Positions 39,242 through 48,577 of a stretch of DNA of 64,000 nucleotides are shown piece by piece. The translations under genes were made by a program, and so were the position numbers. The notes under the pieces were generated by a model that saw only the letters and a program-made list of their open reading frames with translations, was not told the origin of the DNA and did not search any database. The number at the start of each line of letters is the position of its first letter. Position 1 is the first letter of the stretch. This DNA comes from an uncultured Ruminococcus sp. (GTDB lineage: Bacteria; Bacillota; Clostridia; Oscillospirales; Ruminococcaceae): positions 1 to 64,000 of the forward strand of contig CADALT010000004.1 of NCBI GenBank assembly GCA_902788785.1, read 5' to 3'.

Positions 39242-42200
39242 ATGGAAAACCTGATAAGCTTCAGCGGTGCGGTGACTGCAAGGATAAATTTTGCCATGGA
39301 GCAGAACTACGTGCCCGTTTTCAGGAGCATTATTTTGAAAAATGAGACAGACCGTACACTTGAAAATGTGTTTATAAGAATAGATTTTGACCCCGATTTT
39401 GCACAGTCTTTCGAGTCGCCCGAAATGCAGCTGATGCCTTCGGTGCCCGTGGAGATATCTCCTGTGGATATAAAGCTTTCGCCCGATTTTCTGTTCAGCC
39501 TTACCGAGAAGATCTCGGGTTATGTGCGTATTGAAGCTTATCAGCGTACTCCCGAGGGCGAGACACTCATCGGCAGAGAGGTGCGTGATATGGAACTGCT
39601 TGCCTACGACCAGTGGACGGGCGTTTCCTTTATGCCAGAGACTGCTGCGGCTTTCGTTACACCAAATCACCCTGCGGTGCAGAATATCATTTCGCAGGCT
39701 AGCCTGTTTTTGCAGCAGTGGTGCGGCGACCCCGCATTCACGGGCTATCAGACCCGTAACCCCAATATCGTAAAACAGCAGATGGGCGCAATATATGCAG
39801 CTCTCCAGCAGGAGAATATAGCCTATACCGTTCCTCCTGCGTCGTTTGAAGATGCCCAGCGCATACGTCTGCCCGATGCGGTGATAGAAGGCAAGGCAGG
39901 CACCTGTCTTGACCTGGCAGTGCTGTATTGTTCCTGCCTTGAAGCGGTGGGACTTTTCCCTCTGCTGGCTGTTACCTCCTCCCATGCGGTGGCAGGCTGC
40001 TGGCTGGAGGAAGAAACTTTCCCCGATTGTCTTCAGTATGATGCCACCGCCCTGACAAAGCGCATGGCTTCGGGCATCGACGAGATATCTATGATAGAGT
40101 GTACCGACTTCACCGCAGGCAAAAGTGTTGATTTCGATGAAGCCGAAAAGCACGCAGCTTCCAAGCTTGCAGATACAGCGGACCTCGCCTTTGCCATAGA
40201 CATAAGCCGCACCCGTACAAGCGGCATACGTCCCATGCCTTCGAGGGTATCCGAGAACGGAGTGTATACTGCTGTTGACTACGGCGAACGTAAAAAGAGC
40301 GAGATAACTTCTGCACCGGGTGAGCTCATCTTCGGCGATATCGACCTGACAGGTCAGCACACCGAGGTCACTAAGCAGGTCATCTGGGAAAGAAAGCTGC
40401 TTGATCTCAGCCTGCGCAACAGCCTTTTGAACTTCCGACCCACCGCAGCAAATGTGCAGCTTATGGCTGATGACCTGGCGGTGCTGGAGGACGAGATGGC
40501 AAGGGACGAGTCATTCATGGTCATGCCGATGCCTAATGATATGACGCTGGAAATGTCCGACAGCAAGATATATGAGACCGAGAACCACCGTGAACTTATT
40601 GCGGATATAGCCTCAAAGGAATTCAAGAGCCGCCGTCTGCGTACTTTCCTGAGCGAGACCGAGCTTGAAAAGACCATGAAAAAGCTCCACCGACTGGCAA
40701 AGGTCAGCATCGAGGAGAACGGTGTGAACACCATCTACCTCGCCCTCGGTTTCCTCAAATGGTTCGAGACCGACAAGAGCGAAAAGCCAAGATATGCGCC
40801 ACTCGTGCTGGTGCCTGTGGATATAACAAGAAAGGTGCAGGATAAGTCGTTCTCCATCAGGATACGTGATGAGGATACCCAGGTGAACATCACCCTGCTT
40901 GAACTTCTTCGTCAGGCGTTCGGCATCGACGTGCAGGGTCTTGACCCTGTGCCAATGGACGACAGCGGCGTGGATATACCAATGATATTCAGCATTATCC
41001 GTAAAGCGGTCATGGCGAAGTCAAGGTGGGACATCAAAGAATACGCCTTCATCGGACAGTTCTCGTTCAACAGATTTATCATGTGGAACGATATACGCAA
41101 CCGTGCAGACGAACTTGCACAGAATAAAGTCGTCGCATCGCTCATATCGGGCAAGACCGAGTGGGAGGGCAGCGACATCACCGTTTCACCCGTGGAGCTT
41201 GACAGCATAGCCCCCTCGGACCTTGCTGTGCCTGTGGCAGCGGACTCTTCGCAGCTGGCGGCTGTCGTGGCATCGGGTCAGGGAGAAAGCTTCGTTCTCC
41301 ACGGACCTCCCGGTACAGGTAAATCCCAGACCATCACCAATATGATAGCAAATGCCCTCTACCACGGCAAATCAGTGCTTTTTGTGGCTGAGAAGATGGC
41401 TGCGCTGTCAGTGGTCGAAAAGCGCCTTGATAAGATAGGGCTCGGACCGTTCTGTATCGAACTCCATTCCAACAAAGCTCAGAAACGTGCGGTGCTCGAC
41501 CAGTTAAACGAGACACTTAACGTGGGCAGGATAAAAAAGCCCGAGGAATATCAGGCTCAGGCAGATAAGCTCAAAGCGCTGCGTACCGAGCTGAATATGA
41601 CCATGTCAGCCATACATGACAGTAAAAAATTCGGTATATCGCTGTATGATGCTGCCGTCAGATGGGAGCAGAACAGGGCTTTCGAGGGCAGGATAGAATT
41701 CAGCGATGCACAGTGCGGTGCAATGAACGAGCAGAGCTATACCGCCCTGCGTGAACTGACGGAAAGCCTTGCAAACCTGGGACGGCAGTTTGGCGATGTG
41801 GGCTCAACACCACTGAATATGTGCCGCCTTACCGAGTGCGGTTTCGATACTGCCGATGTCTTGAAGCAGAAGCTGGCTGCTTTTGAAAATGAACTTGATA
41901 AGCTTGAAAACAGCGGCCTTGCGGCACTTGCAGGCACAGCTGATACGAGCTTTGCACAGTTTATGAGCCTTGGCGAGATCTGCAAGACAGCCTCCGAAGG
42001 CGAAGGCTTCGTGCTGCCCTCGGTGCTTGCAGGCAGCAGGTGGGATATGTTAGCGGCAAATATCAATAAAACAGTTGCATCTCTAGGTGAGATGCAAAGC
42101 TGTAAAGCCGAGCTTTCGCAGGTGTTTGAGGATAGTGTCTTCGGCTATGATGCGGCAAAGGCGCAGACCGAATGGAAGAGCGTGCAGACAAAGTGGTTCA

Positions 42201-44995
42201 TACCCAAGCATTTCGGCAGCAAAAAGCTGGTAAACGAGCTTGCTGCCCACGCAAAGAATTCGGGCGCTGTAACTAAGGAAAACATTGCAGACCACTACAC
42301 TAAGCTTATCAAAGCGGCACAGCTGAAAACCGATATAGAAAACGGTCAGTCGGCGGCGCAGGAAGTTTTCGGTGCGCTGTGGCAGGGCGAAGGCTCGCAG
42401 TACGATGTGCTTAAAAATTCTCTCGGAAGATCTCTTGCAGTACGTGAAAAGCTGGCTGCCGCACCCTTTGATGCGGCACAGAAGACAGCTCTTAGCGTTA
42501 AGCTCGGCGAGGGAACGCTTCCCGAGTACAAAAACGATGAGCTTGCAAGCCTGATGGGCGAGCTTGAAAATACCTACAAGATAGATACCAAAAAGCTGAC
42601 CGATGGCAGCATTGAAAATGTTCGTCAGCGCACAGCAGAGTTCAGTGCTGAACTGTCCGGACTGAAAGACTGGTCGGTAATAATGGATATCTGCCAAAAG
42701 CTTGAAAAGTCGGGGGCTGCCAATATCGGTGAAAGCTATCTGGGCGGAAAAGTGGACAGCAATGAGCTGACAGCCGCCTATGACTGCGGTATAAGCAAGG
42801 GTATGGTGAACTATATCATCCATCAGAACAAGGAGCTTGCCAAATTCACAGGCACGCTCTTCGAGGATACTGTGCGCCGCCTGAACGATGCTCACGAAAG
42901 CTTCAAAAAGCTGACCATACAGGAACTTGCAGCGGAGCTTTCCGCCAAAGTGCCTGCGCCCGGTGACGGTGCAAAGAGCAGCGAGCTGGGCATACTCCAG
43001 CGTGCTATCAAGAGCGGCGGCCGTATGATGAGCATACGCAAGCTGTTCGACAGCATACCAAATCTTCTCAGGAGGATATGCCCCGTTATGCTCATGTCGC
43101 CCATATCAGTGGCGCAGTATATCGACCCGTCTTACCCGAAGTTCGACCTTGTGATCTTCGATGAGGCGTCCCAGCTGCCTACCTGCGAAGCCGTTGGCGC
43201 TATCGCCAGGGGCGAGAATGTGATAGTCGTGGGCGACCCCAAGCAAATGCCTCCCACAAGCTTTTTTGCCACCAACCATGTGGATGAGGAGAACTATGAA
43301 AAGGAAGACCTTGAAAGCGTACTCGATGACTGCCTTGCACTTTCGATGCCCCAGAAACATTTGCTGTGGCATTACCGTTCAAGGCACGAGAGCCTGATAG
43401 CCTACAGCAATTCCAAGTATTATGACGGCAAGCTATATACCTTCCCGTCGCCCGATGACCGTATAAGCGAGGTCAGCCACGTTCATGTGGAGGGCTTCTA
43501 CGATAAGGGCAGCACCAAGACCAACCGTGCCGAAGCCGAGGCTGTGGTGCAGGAGATTTGCCGCCGTCTGCGTGACCCGATACTGCGCAGGCAGAGCATA
43601 GGTGTGGTAACATTCAGCCTGCCCCAGCAAAATCTGGTGGACGATGTGCTGAACGACGCATTCCGTGCCGAGCCCGAGCTTGAAGCGCTTGCAAACGAGA
43701 TGTACGAGCCTATCCTCATCAAGAACCTTGAGAATGTGCAGGGTGATGAGCGTGATGTCATATTCTTCTCCATCGGCTATGGTCCCGATAAAGAGGGCAA
43801 GGTCAGCATGAACTTCGGTCCCCTCAACCGTGACGGCGGCTGGCGCAGACTGAATGTTGCCATCTCCCGTGCAAGGCAGAAGATGGTTGTGTTCTCCGTT
43901 ATCACGCCCGATATGATAGACCTCTCCCGTACACGCTCCGAGGGCGTTGACGGTCTGAAAGGCTTTTTGGAATTTGCCATCAAGGGCAGAACAGCTCTGC
44001 CTGTAAGAGCAGGCACATCAGCCGCAGGTACGGGCTTTGAGCGTGTTGTGGCAGGCGAGCTTGAAAAGCTGGGCTATAAAGTCAGCTGCAATGTGGGCTG
44101 CTCGGATAACAAGGTCGATGTGGCTGTGGCTGACCCCGATGATGAGGATACCTACGTACTGGGGATAAACTGCTGTGCAAGAGGCTGGTACGAGAATGGC
44201 ACAGCCTATGACAGAACGATCTCACAGCCATCTGTTCTGCAGGGACTGGGCTGGAAGACAGCCAACGTATATATCCTTGACTGGCTTAGCAATAAACAGC
44301 GCTGCATCGAACAGCTGACAGCCGAGATAAACGCTGCGATAGAAGCCAAGCACGCACCTGCACCTGCGGAAGAAGCGCCTGCAAAGCCAAATGAACCTTT
44401 GCAGTTCGAGCGTGAGGAGCAGACCTCCCTTGCAGACCTCTGTGACGAATATATCCCGTCGATACCCGAGGAAAAGGGAAGTGCCGAACAGTTCAGCGAA
44501 GCTAACATCACAGCCATCACCGAATGTATCGACCTCATCCTCACAGATGAAGCGCCCGTCAGCCGTGATGTGCTGACAAAGCGTGTGCTGAATGCATGGG
44601 GCATAAACCGTCCAGGCAGTGTCATGAAAGCTACGCTGGATAAAGCGCTGACTGCATCGCAGGGCAATGAGATACAGTGCGGCACCGCATCATTCTTCTG
44701 GCTGAAGACCCAAAAGCCCGAGGAGTACGATAAATGCCGTGCAAAGTGCAGTGATGAACTGCGCCGTGATATAAAGGACATTCCTCCCGAGGAACTGGCA
44801 AACGGCATCATACTTATCCTGGCAAGGCAGATAGCTATGCAGCGTGATGACCTGCTGCGTGAGACCGCACATCTCTTTGGCTTCACAAGGCTGACCCCTG
44901 CGGTGGAAACTGCCGTATCCTTAGGCATACGTGCGGCAAAGCAGCGTGGCAAGGTCGCTTTTGATGAAGAGGGCAAGGTGACTTATGTCGAATGA
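39242..44995 (+). CDS. Multi-domain transglutaminase-like/DUF4011/SF1 helicase/Vsr-like/DUF3320 protein
   Basis: A 1917-residue protein of a family often found near defence genes. An N-terminal domain and a transglutaminase-like domain (about 150-290) come first, with GTCLDLAVLYC for the Cys, SSHAVAGCW for the His and QYDATAL for the Asp. DUF4011 has RKLLDLSLRNSLLNF near 385. The UvrD/Upf1-like helicase has Walker A HGPPGTGKSQT near 687, FDEASQLPTCEA near 1306 and NVAISRARQ near 1537. The Vsr-like endonuclease domain (about 1592-1690) has KVDVAVADPDD, but GINCCA stands where the family has GIECDG. A DUF3320-type C-terminus follows. ATG at 39242 has AAAGGACTGA upstream. It is embedded among housekeeping genes. 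Confidence 0.85.
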   Translation: MENLISFSGAVTARINFAMEQNYVPVFRSIILKNETDRTLENVFIRIDFDPDFAQSFESPEMQLMPSVPVEISPVDIKLSPDFLFSLTEKISGYVRIEAYQRTPEGETLIGREVRDMELLAYDQWTGVSFMPETAAAFVTPNHPAVQNIISQASLFLQQWCGDPAFTGYQTRNPNIVKQQMGAIYAALQQENIAYTVPPASFEDAQRIRLPDAVIEGKAGTCLDLAVLYCSCLEAVGLFPLLAVTSSHAVAGCWLEEETFPDCLQYDATALTKRMASGIDEISMIECTDFTAGKSVDFDEAEKHAASKLADTADLAFAIDISRTRTSGIRPMPSRVSENGVYTAVDYGERKKSEITSAPGELIFGDIDLTGQHTEVTKQVIWERKLLDLSLRNSLLNFRPTAANVQLMADDLAVLEDEMARDESFMVMPMPNDMTLEMSDSKIYETENHRELIADIASKEFKSRRLRTFLSETELEKTMKKLHRLAKVSIEENGVNTIYLALGFLKWFETDKSEKPRYAPLVLVPVDITRKVQDKSFSIRIRDEDTQVNITLLELLRQAFGIDVQGLDPVPMDDSGVDIPMIFSIIRKAVMAKSRWDIKEYAFIGQFSFNRFIMWNDIRNRADELAQNKVVASLISGKTEWEGSDITVSPVELDSIAPSDLAVPVAADSSQLAAVVASGQGESFVLHGPPGTGKSQTITNMIANALYHGKSVLFVAEKMAALSVVEKRLDKIGLGPFCIELHSNKAQKRAVLDQLNETLNVGRIKKPEEYQAQADKLKALRTELNMTMSAIHDSKKFGISLYDAAVRWEQNRAFEGRIEFSDAQCGAMNEQSYTALRELTESLANLGRQFGDVGSTPLNMCRLTECGFDTADVLKQKLAAFENELDKLENSGLAALAGTADTSFAQFMSLGEICKTASEGEGFVLPSVLAGSRWDMLAANINKTVASLGEMQSCKAELSQVFEDSVFGYDAAKAQTEWKSVQTKWFIPKHFGSKKLVNELAAHAKNSGAVTKENIADHYTKLIKAAQLKTDIENGQSAAQEVFGALWQGEGSQYDVLKNSLGRSLAVREKLAAAPFDAAQKTALSVKLGEGTLPEYKNDELASLMGELENTYKIDTKKLTDGSIENVRQRTAEFSAELSGLKDWSVIMDICQKLEKSGAANIGESYLGGKVDSNELTAAYDCGISKGMVNYIIHQNKELAKFTGTLFEDTVRRLNDAHESFKKLTIQELAAELSAKVPAPGDGAKSSELGILQRAIKSGGRMMSIRKLFDSIPNLLRRICPVMLMSPISVAQYIDPSYPKFDLVIFDEASQLPTCEAVGAIARGENVIVVGDPKQMPPTSFFATNHVDEENYEKEDLESVLDDCLALSMPQKHLLWHYRSRHESLIAYSNSKYYDGKLYTFPSPDDRISEVSHVHVEGFYDKGSTKTNRAEAEAVVQEICRRLRDPILRRQSIGVVTFSLPQQNLVDDVLNDAFRAEPELEALANEMYEPILIKNLENVQGDERDVIFFSIGYGPDKEGKVSMNFGPLNRDGGWRRLNVAISRARQKMVVFSVITPDMIDLSRTRSEGVDGLKGFLEFAIKGRTALPVRAGTSAAGTGFERVVAGELEKLGYKVSCNVGCSDNKVDVAVADPDDEDTYVLGINCCARGWYENGTAYDRTISQPSVLQGLGWKTANVYILDWLSNKQRCIEQLTAEINAAIEAKHAPAPAEEAPAKPNEPLQFEREEQTSLADLCDEYIPSIPEEKGSAEQFSEANITAITECIDLILTDEAPVSRDVLTKRVLNAWGINRPGSVMKATLDKALTASQGNEIQCGTASFFWLKTQKPEEYDKCRAKCSDELRRDIKDIPPEELANGIILILARQIAMQRDDLLRETAHLFGFTRLTPAVETAVSLGIRAAKQRGKVAFDEEGKVTYVE

Positions 44996-45452
44996 CCGCA
45001 GGCTTAGCCTGTTTTGCGGACTGCTGGCGGCAGGCGCACTTTCGCTGGCGTACCTGCTGCCTGTCTGCCGTACAGAGGGCACGAGTATGCAGCCCACACT
45101 GAAAGACGGCAGCATACTCATATTCAAACGAACAAAGCACCCCAAAAGGGGAGATATAGCCGCATTCCGCCACGAGGGCAGAGTCATCGTGAAGCGTGTG
45201 GCGGCTGTATCGGGCGATACGGTGGATATCTCACCCGAGGGCGCAGTTATCGTAAACGGCACGATACAGGTCGAGCCATATGTGAGCTGTCTTTACCGTG
45301 GCAGCTGTGATGCGCCCCTGCCCATGACTGTCCCCGAAAACTTCTTTTTCATGCTGGGGGATGAACGTGTATCTTCCATCGACAGCCGCAGCGGCAGACT
45401 GGGGCTCATAGACCGAAAAAGTATTATCGGTAAACTTTTTTGTACAATTTAA
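44985..45452 (+). CDS. lepB: Signal peptidase I
   Basis: Type I signal peptidase removes signal peptides from secreted preproteins. The 155-residue protein has one N-terminal membrane helix (about 8-27), then the catalytic Ser34 in EGTSMQPTL and Lys70 in GRVIVKRVAAVSGD. The later FFMLGDERVSSIDSR segment is the conserved box with Asp/Ser/Arg. It is a short form like SipS of Gram-positives. The ATG lies inside the last codons of the helicase gene (11-bp overlap), so it is translationally coupled to it. This pairing is unusual. A strong terminator follows. Confidence 0.95.
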   Translation: MSNDRRLSLFCGLLAAGALSLAYLLPVCRTEGTSMQPTLKDGSILIFKRTKHPKRGDIAAFRHEGRVIVKRVAAVSGDTVDISPEGAVIVNGTIQVEPYVSCLYRGSCDAPLPMTVPENFFFMLGDERVSSIDSRSGRLGLIDRKSIIGKLFCTI

Positions 45453-45470
45453 AACTTGCCGTAAATAATT

Positions 45471-45507
45471 CAAGGCTCGTAAGATCATGTCTTACGAGCC
45501 TTGTTTT
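45471..45507 (+). terminator. Terminator after lepB
   Basis: CAAGGCTCGTAAGA and TCTTACGAGCCTTG form a 14-bp perfect stem, then TTTTAT. It separates lepB from the convergent S41 peptidase. Confidence 0.85.
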
Positions 45508-45513
45508 ATATCA

Positions 45514-47250
45514 TTATTGACCTTTCAGGAACTCCACAGCCTTGTTCAGTTCGTAGTCCTCTTTGTCCACAAACAGCTTCATAGCCGCATCGTGGTCCAG
45601 GGGTATGCGCTCTTCAACAGGGTCTCTGCTAATGCGGTCAGCCTTTGTGTCGATGTTGGGTTCGCCCTTTTCATCAAGCACAATGCCCGTGGGATAATAT
45701 ACCGTCACATCGCCGCCTGCAAGCTTCATCATTCCGCCAGTCTCCTGATTGCAGCCGTTGGGGTCTGTCATTCCCATCAGGGTCACGTTTGGAAGATTGC
45801 CAAGTGCCTGCGCCAGACTGTCGCCTGCACTGCCACAGTTAAAGTTCGTCAGTGCGACCACTTTGAGGTCGGCAAACTCGCCGTCACCCTTTATGCCGTG
45901 GTCTGCCAGCGGCTTGTAGCCGTCTTTCCATCTCATGCCCACATTAAGCCCGAACTGCGGATCCTTTGTCAGCAGATCCACCAGTGCGAAGCCTATCTCA
46001 TCATTGCCGCCCTCATTGTTTCTCAGGTCTATCACCAGATACTCCATACCCTGCGACTTCAGGTCTTTCAGCTTTTCACGGAACATTTCTCTTGCCCACT
46101 TGTGATCGCCGTTGAAATAGCCTGCCAGATCGTGCAGCCCATTTTCGGTGGACTCTTCATTGACCAGTATATAGCCGCACTTGTCATCAAGCATCTTTGT
46201 GCTGAAATTTTCGGCTTCTTCTGTATCCTTATCGGGTGCGTGTCTGAAAAGATTGTAAGCATCCATTGCGCAGTGATGTTTTTTTGCGTCTTCCTCGTTG
46301 TCGATCAGGTCGTAGAGAGTCACAGTCTGCTCTTCACCGTCCTCGTCGATGAAGGATACTTCCACAGTTGCACCGCCCTCGACTGCAAGCTTTATGACGG
46401 ATAGGATGTCGCCGTTAGCCTTTACGGGAGAACCATCGTCCTTAACGTCCTCCTCGGCAGCCTGTAATACGGGCTTGCCGTTCCATGCGGTTATGACCGT
46501 ACCGTCCTTTATGCCTTTTTCGTTAGCCTCAGCTGAGGTACATACTGCGATAACATCGCCGTTGTCGAGCTTTACCAGTCCCATGCCGAAATCACGGTCT
46601 TTTTCGGAACTTCTGTCGTACTGCACCACAATATGACCGTCATGCAGTTCGTTGCAGAACTGTGTCACCGCTTCACCGAACATGAGAGCATCATTTTTCT
46701 TCTCGGCTTCCTTGACCAGTGGCATATACTTTTTCTCAAGCTCAGCCAGATCAGCATCTTTCCAGTCTTTCAGTACATAAGTGCGCTCCATGGTCTTCAC
46801 CATAGCCGAGAATGACTCGCTGTAGCTTTTATCCGTATAATTGTAGAATTGCGGAGAGCTTGCTGCAAAAACCAAGCCCGAAAGCACACAGATCAAACCT
46901 GTAAGGGTAGCAGTCAGGCGATAGCCTACTGTGCGGTTTGCAAAGGGTATCGGTATAAGTGCCAGCACCCCAATGGCATAAAGCGGTGTGAATGAGGATA
47001 CGATATCAGTGTCGCAGCCTTTCAGATAAAGCATATAATGCGCACCTGCCGCAGCCAGCGGTATCAGGCATAAGAACCGCCACAGCAGCATCTTTTTGCC
47101 GTAATCGAATTTCCATTTGTGGTGCAGCACAGCAAGTACGATCATAAATATGAGTATCCCTGCGCACCATACTATATGTATAAGATTATTTGACAACACC
47201 ACATGGACCAGTGACCACCATATGGTCTTGAAATTTATCCCGTCAAGCAT
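45514..47250 (-). CDS. Membrane-anchored S41 family serine peptidase
   Basis: A 578-residue protein. The first 135 residues hold about four hydrophobic segments (about 15-40, 52-75, 83-103, 108-130). A soluble extracellular domain follows, with a PDZ-like stretch around VITAWNGKPVLQA. The C-terminal S41 domain has LVIDLRNNEGGND and the catalytic Ser in FNCGSAGDSLA near residue 479, with NQETGG downstream. S41 proteases degrade or mature envelope proteins. The ATG follows GGGAGGTCGG. It is monocistronic on the minus strand, next to a repeat element. The substrate is unknown. Confidence 0.85.
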   Translation of the reverse strand: MLDGINFKTIWWSLVHVVLSNNLIHIVWCAGILIFMIVLAVLHHKWKFDYGKKMLLWRFLCLIPLAAAGAHYMLYLKGCDTDIVSSFTPLYAIGVLALIPIPFANRTVGYRLTATLTGLICVLSGLVFAASSPQFYNYTDKSYSESFSAMVKTMERTYVLKDWKDADLAELEKKYMPLVKEAEKKNDALMFGEAVTQFCNELHDGHIVVQYDRSSEKDRDFGMGLVKLDNGDVIAVCTSAEANEKGIKDGTVITAWNGKPVLQAAEEDVKDDGSPVKANGDILSVIKLAVEGGATVEVSFIDEDGEEQTVTLYDLIDNEEDAKKHHCAMDAYNLFRHAPDKDTEEAENFSTKMLDDKCGYILVNEESTENGLHDLAGYFNGDHKWAREMFREKLKDLKSQGMEYLVIDLRNNEGGNDEIGFALVDLLTKDPQFGLNVGMRWKDGYKPLADHGIKGDGEFADLKVVALTNFNCGSAGDSLAQALGNLPNVTLMGMTDPNGCNQETGGMMKLAGGDVTVYYPTGIVLDEKGEPNIDTKADRISRDPVEERIPLDHDAAMKLFVDKEDYELNKAVEFLKGQ

Positions 47251-47274
47251 GAGATTTCCGACCTCCCGAGTTAT

Positions 47275-47453
47275 TTAAGGCAGCACCGCGCAACCACCGG
47301 CTAACGCCTTTGTATGCCATCTGATTGCATATTTTTCGTCATAACAACCAAAAACTCCTTGAAATACGTCAGTATTCCTGCGTCGTTTTTAGTTGCTCTG
47401 ACGAAAAATCTGACTTCCATCTGACACACAATGGTTGTGCGGTGTTGCCTTAA
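47275..47453. repeat. MITE-like foldback element
   Basis: A 179-bp intergenic element with 22-bp terminal inverted repeats, TTAAGGCAGCACCGCGCAAC at the left and TGGTTGTGCGGTGTTGCC at the right, matching in 20 of 22 positions. Inside, ATTTTTCGTCA/TGACGAAAAAT and GTCATAACAACCAAAAAC/GTTTTTAGTTG-type arms also face each other, so the whole element can fold back. It has no reading frame of note. One end recurs alone at 29021-29040. The family is not recognised. Confidence 0.7.
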
Positions 47454-47530
47454 GTATATAATATATATATTATAACCCATACGACATCTTTTGTCAATAA
47501 AATTAAAACCATTTGTTAAGATAATTTTTC

Positions 47531-48403
47531 TCAGAACAGGCTTTTCAGTATCTCCGTAAATTCATATGTGTGCTTTTTCAGGTCATTTGCTTTCATGAAT
47601 GCGCAGTACCGCCTGATGATCGGTTTGCCGTTCCTTATCAGTCTGACCGATTTCGTGGTGTTCTGTATAGCGTCACCGCTGCCCTCTATGGGCATTATGC
47701 CCTTGCCCTGTATGACCTGCATCAGCGCATCATCAATGTATTCCGTGAAGTATATCTCGCTTTTGAAACCCAGGTCGTTAAGATAAAAGCTGCGCTCCGT
47801 TTCCTGCTGATCTGTACTCGCCAGCAGTATGAGCGGAGTGTTTTTCAGATCGGTTATCTCGACCTCATCAAGCTGCGCCAATGGACTGTTTGCCGAGATC
47901 TCGCCGTAATATTCCCTTATATCCAGCACGATGTTTATATACTCGTCCGAGAATGCCCTGCGCTGATCGTTAAGCACAATATCTATCTCGCCGTTTCTCA
48001 GCAGCGCATACAGCGCATCGTGGTTGCCGTGGGTCACTTCCACGGTAACATCGGGGAATTTCGCTGTAAACTCAGATACCGCCCGATTGAACTCCTTTCC
48101 GCTGTAGCCTTTGAGAAGTCCGACTTTCAGCAGTTCGCCGCGGCTGCCCGAGATATTCTGCACCTCACGCACTATGCTGTCGTAGTCCGCCACCAGCACC
48201 AGACTTTTTCTGTAGAAATATTCACCTGCCTCGGTCAGCGTAAAACTGCGTTTTTTACGTTCAAGCAGTTTTACACCCAGCTCGTCCTCCAGCGCCTTTA
48301 TCTGCTGCGAGATAGCCGACTGTGAGATATAGTGTTCCTCCGCAGCCTCAGTAAAGCTGCCAAGTTTTACCACCGATTGAAAGTACCTTATCTGTTTAAG
48401 CAT
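47531..48403 (-). CDS. LysR-family transcriptional regulator
   Basis: A 290-residue one-component regulator. The winged helix-turn-helix at the N-terminus reads LGSFTEAAEEHYISQSAISQ and ALEDELGVKLLERKKR (about residues 15-55). A ligand-binding domain (about 90-290) has the two-lobe LysR fold, with LLKVGLLKGYSG at its start. LysR proteins often control a divergent neighbour, but the MFS gene here lies upstream on the same strand. The target is therefore unclear. GAGGTGAACT precedes the ATG. Confidence 0.92.
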   Translation of the reverse strand: MLKQIRYFQSVVKLGSFTEAAEEHYISQSAISQQIKALEDELGVKLLERKKRSFTLTEAGEYFYRKSLVLVADYDSIVREVQNISGSRGELLKVGLLKGYSGKEFNRAVSEFTAKFPDVTVEVTHGNHDALYALLRNGEIDIVLNDQRRAFSDEYINIVLDIREYYGEISANSPLAQLDEVEITDLKNTPLILLASTDQQETERSFYLNDLGFKSEIYFTEYIDDALMQVIQGKGIMPIEGSGDAIQNTTKSVRLIRNGKPIIRRYCAFMKANDLKKHTYEFTEILKSLF

Positions 48404-48445
48404 AGTTCACCTCACTGCATAAAGATCCATCTGCTATAAATTCTG

Positions 48446-48475
48446 CCCCGAAGAAGTTCATGACCTCGGGGCATT
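48446..48475. terminator. Hairpin between the MFS and LysR genes
   Basis: TGCCCCGA and TCGGGGCA form an 8-bp stem with a 14-nt loop. It lies between two minus-strand genes and could end the MFS transcript, though the T-tract is weak on both strands. Confidence 0.45.
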
Positions 48476-48577
48476 GTGTTTCTATTGTCATATAAATATA
48501 CTTAGCTGCTATCATTATATCATAATGCGCAGGCGATGTTAACAAAATGCCGCATTGCCGTTATCCTGACCTGTGTG

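Noticed and set aside
42083..42895. Open frame on the minus strand across the helicase gene
   Set aside because: Antisense to a continuous coding frame, with no domain.
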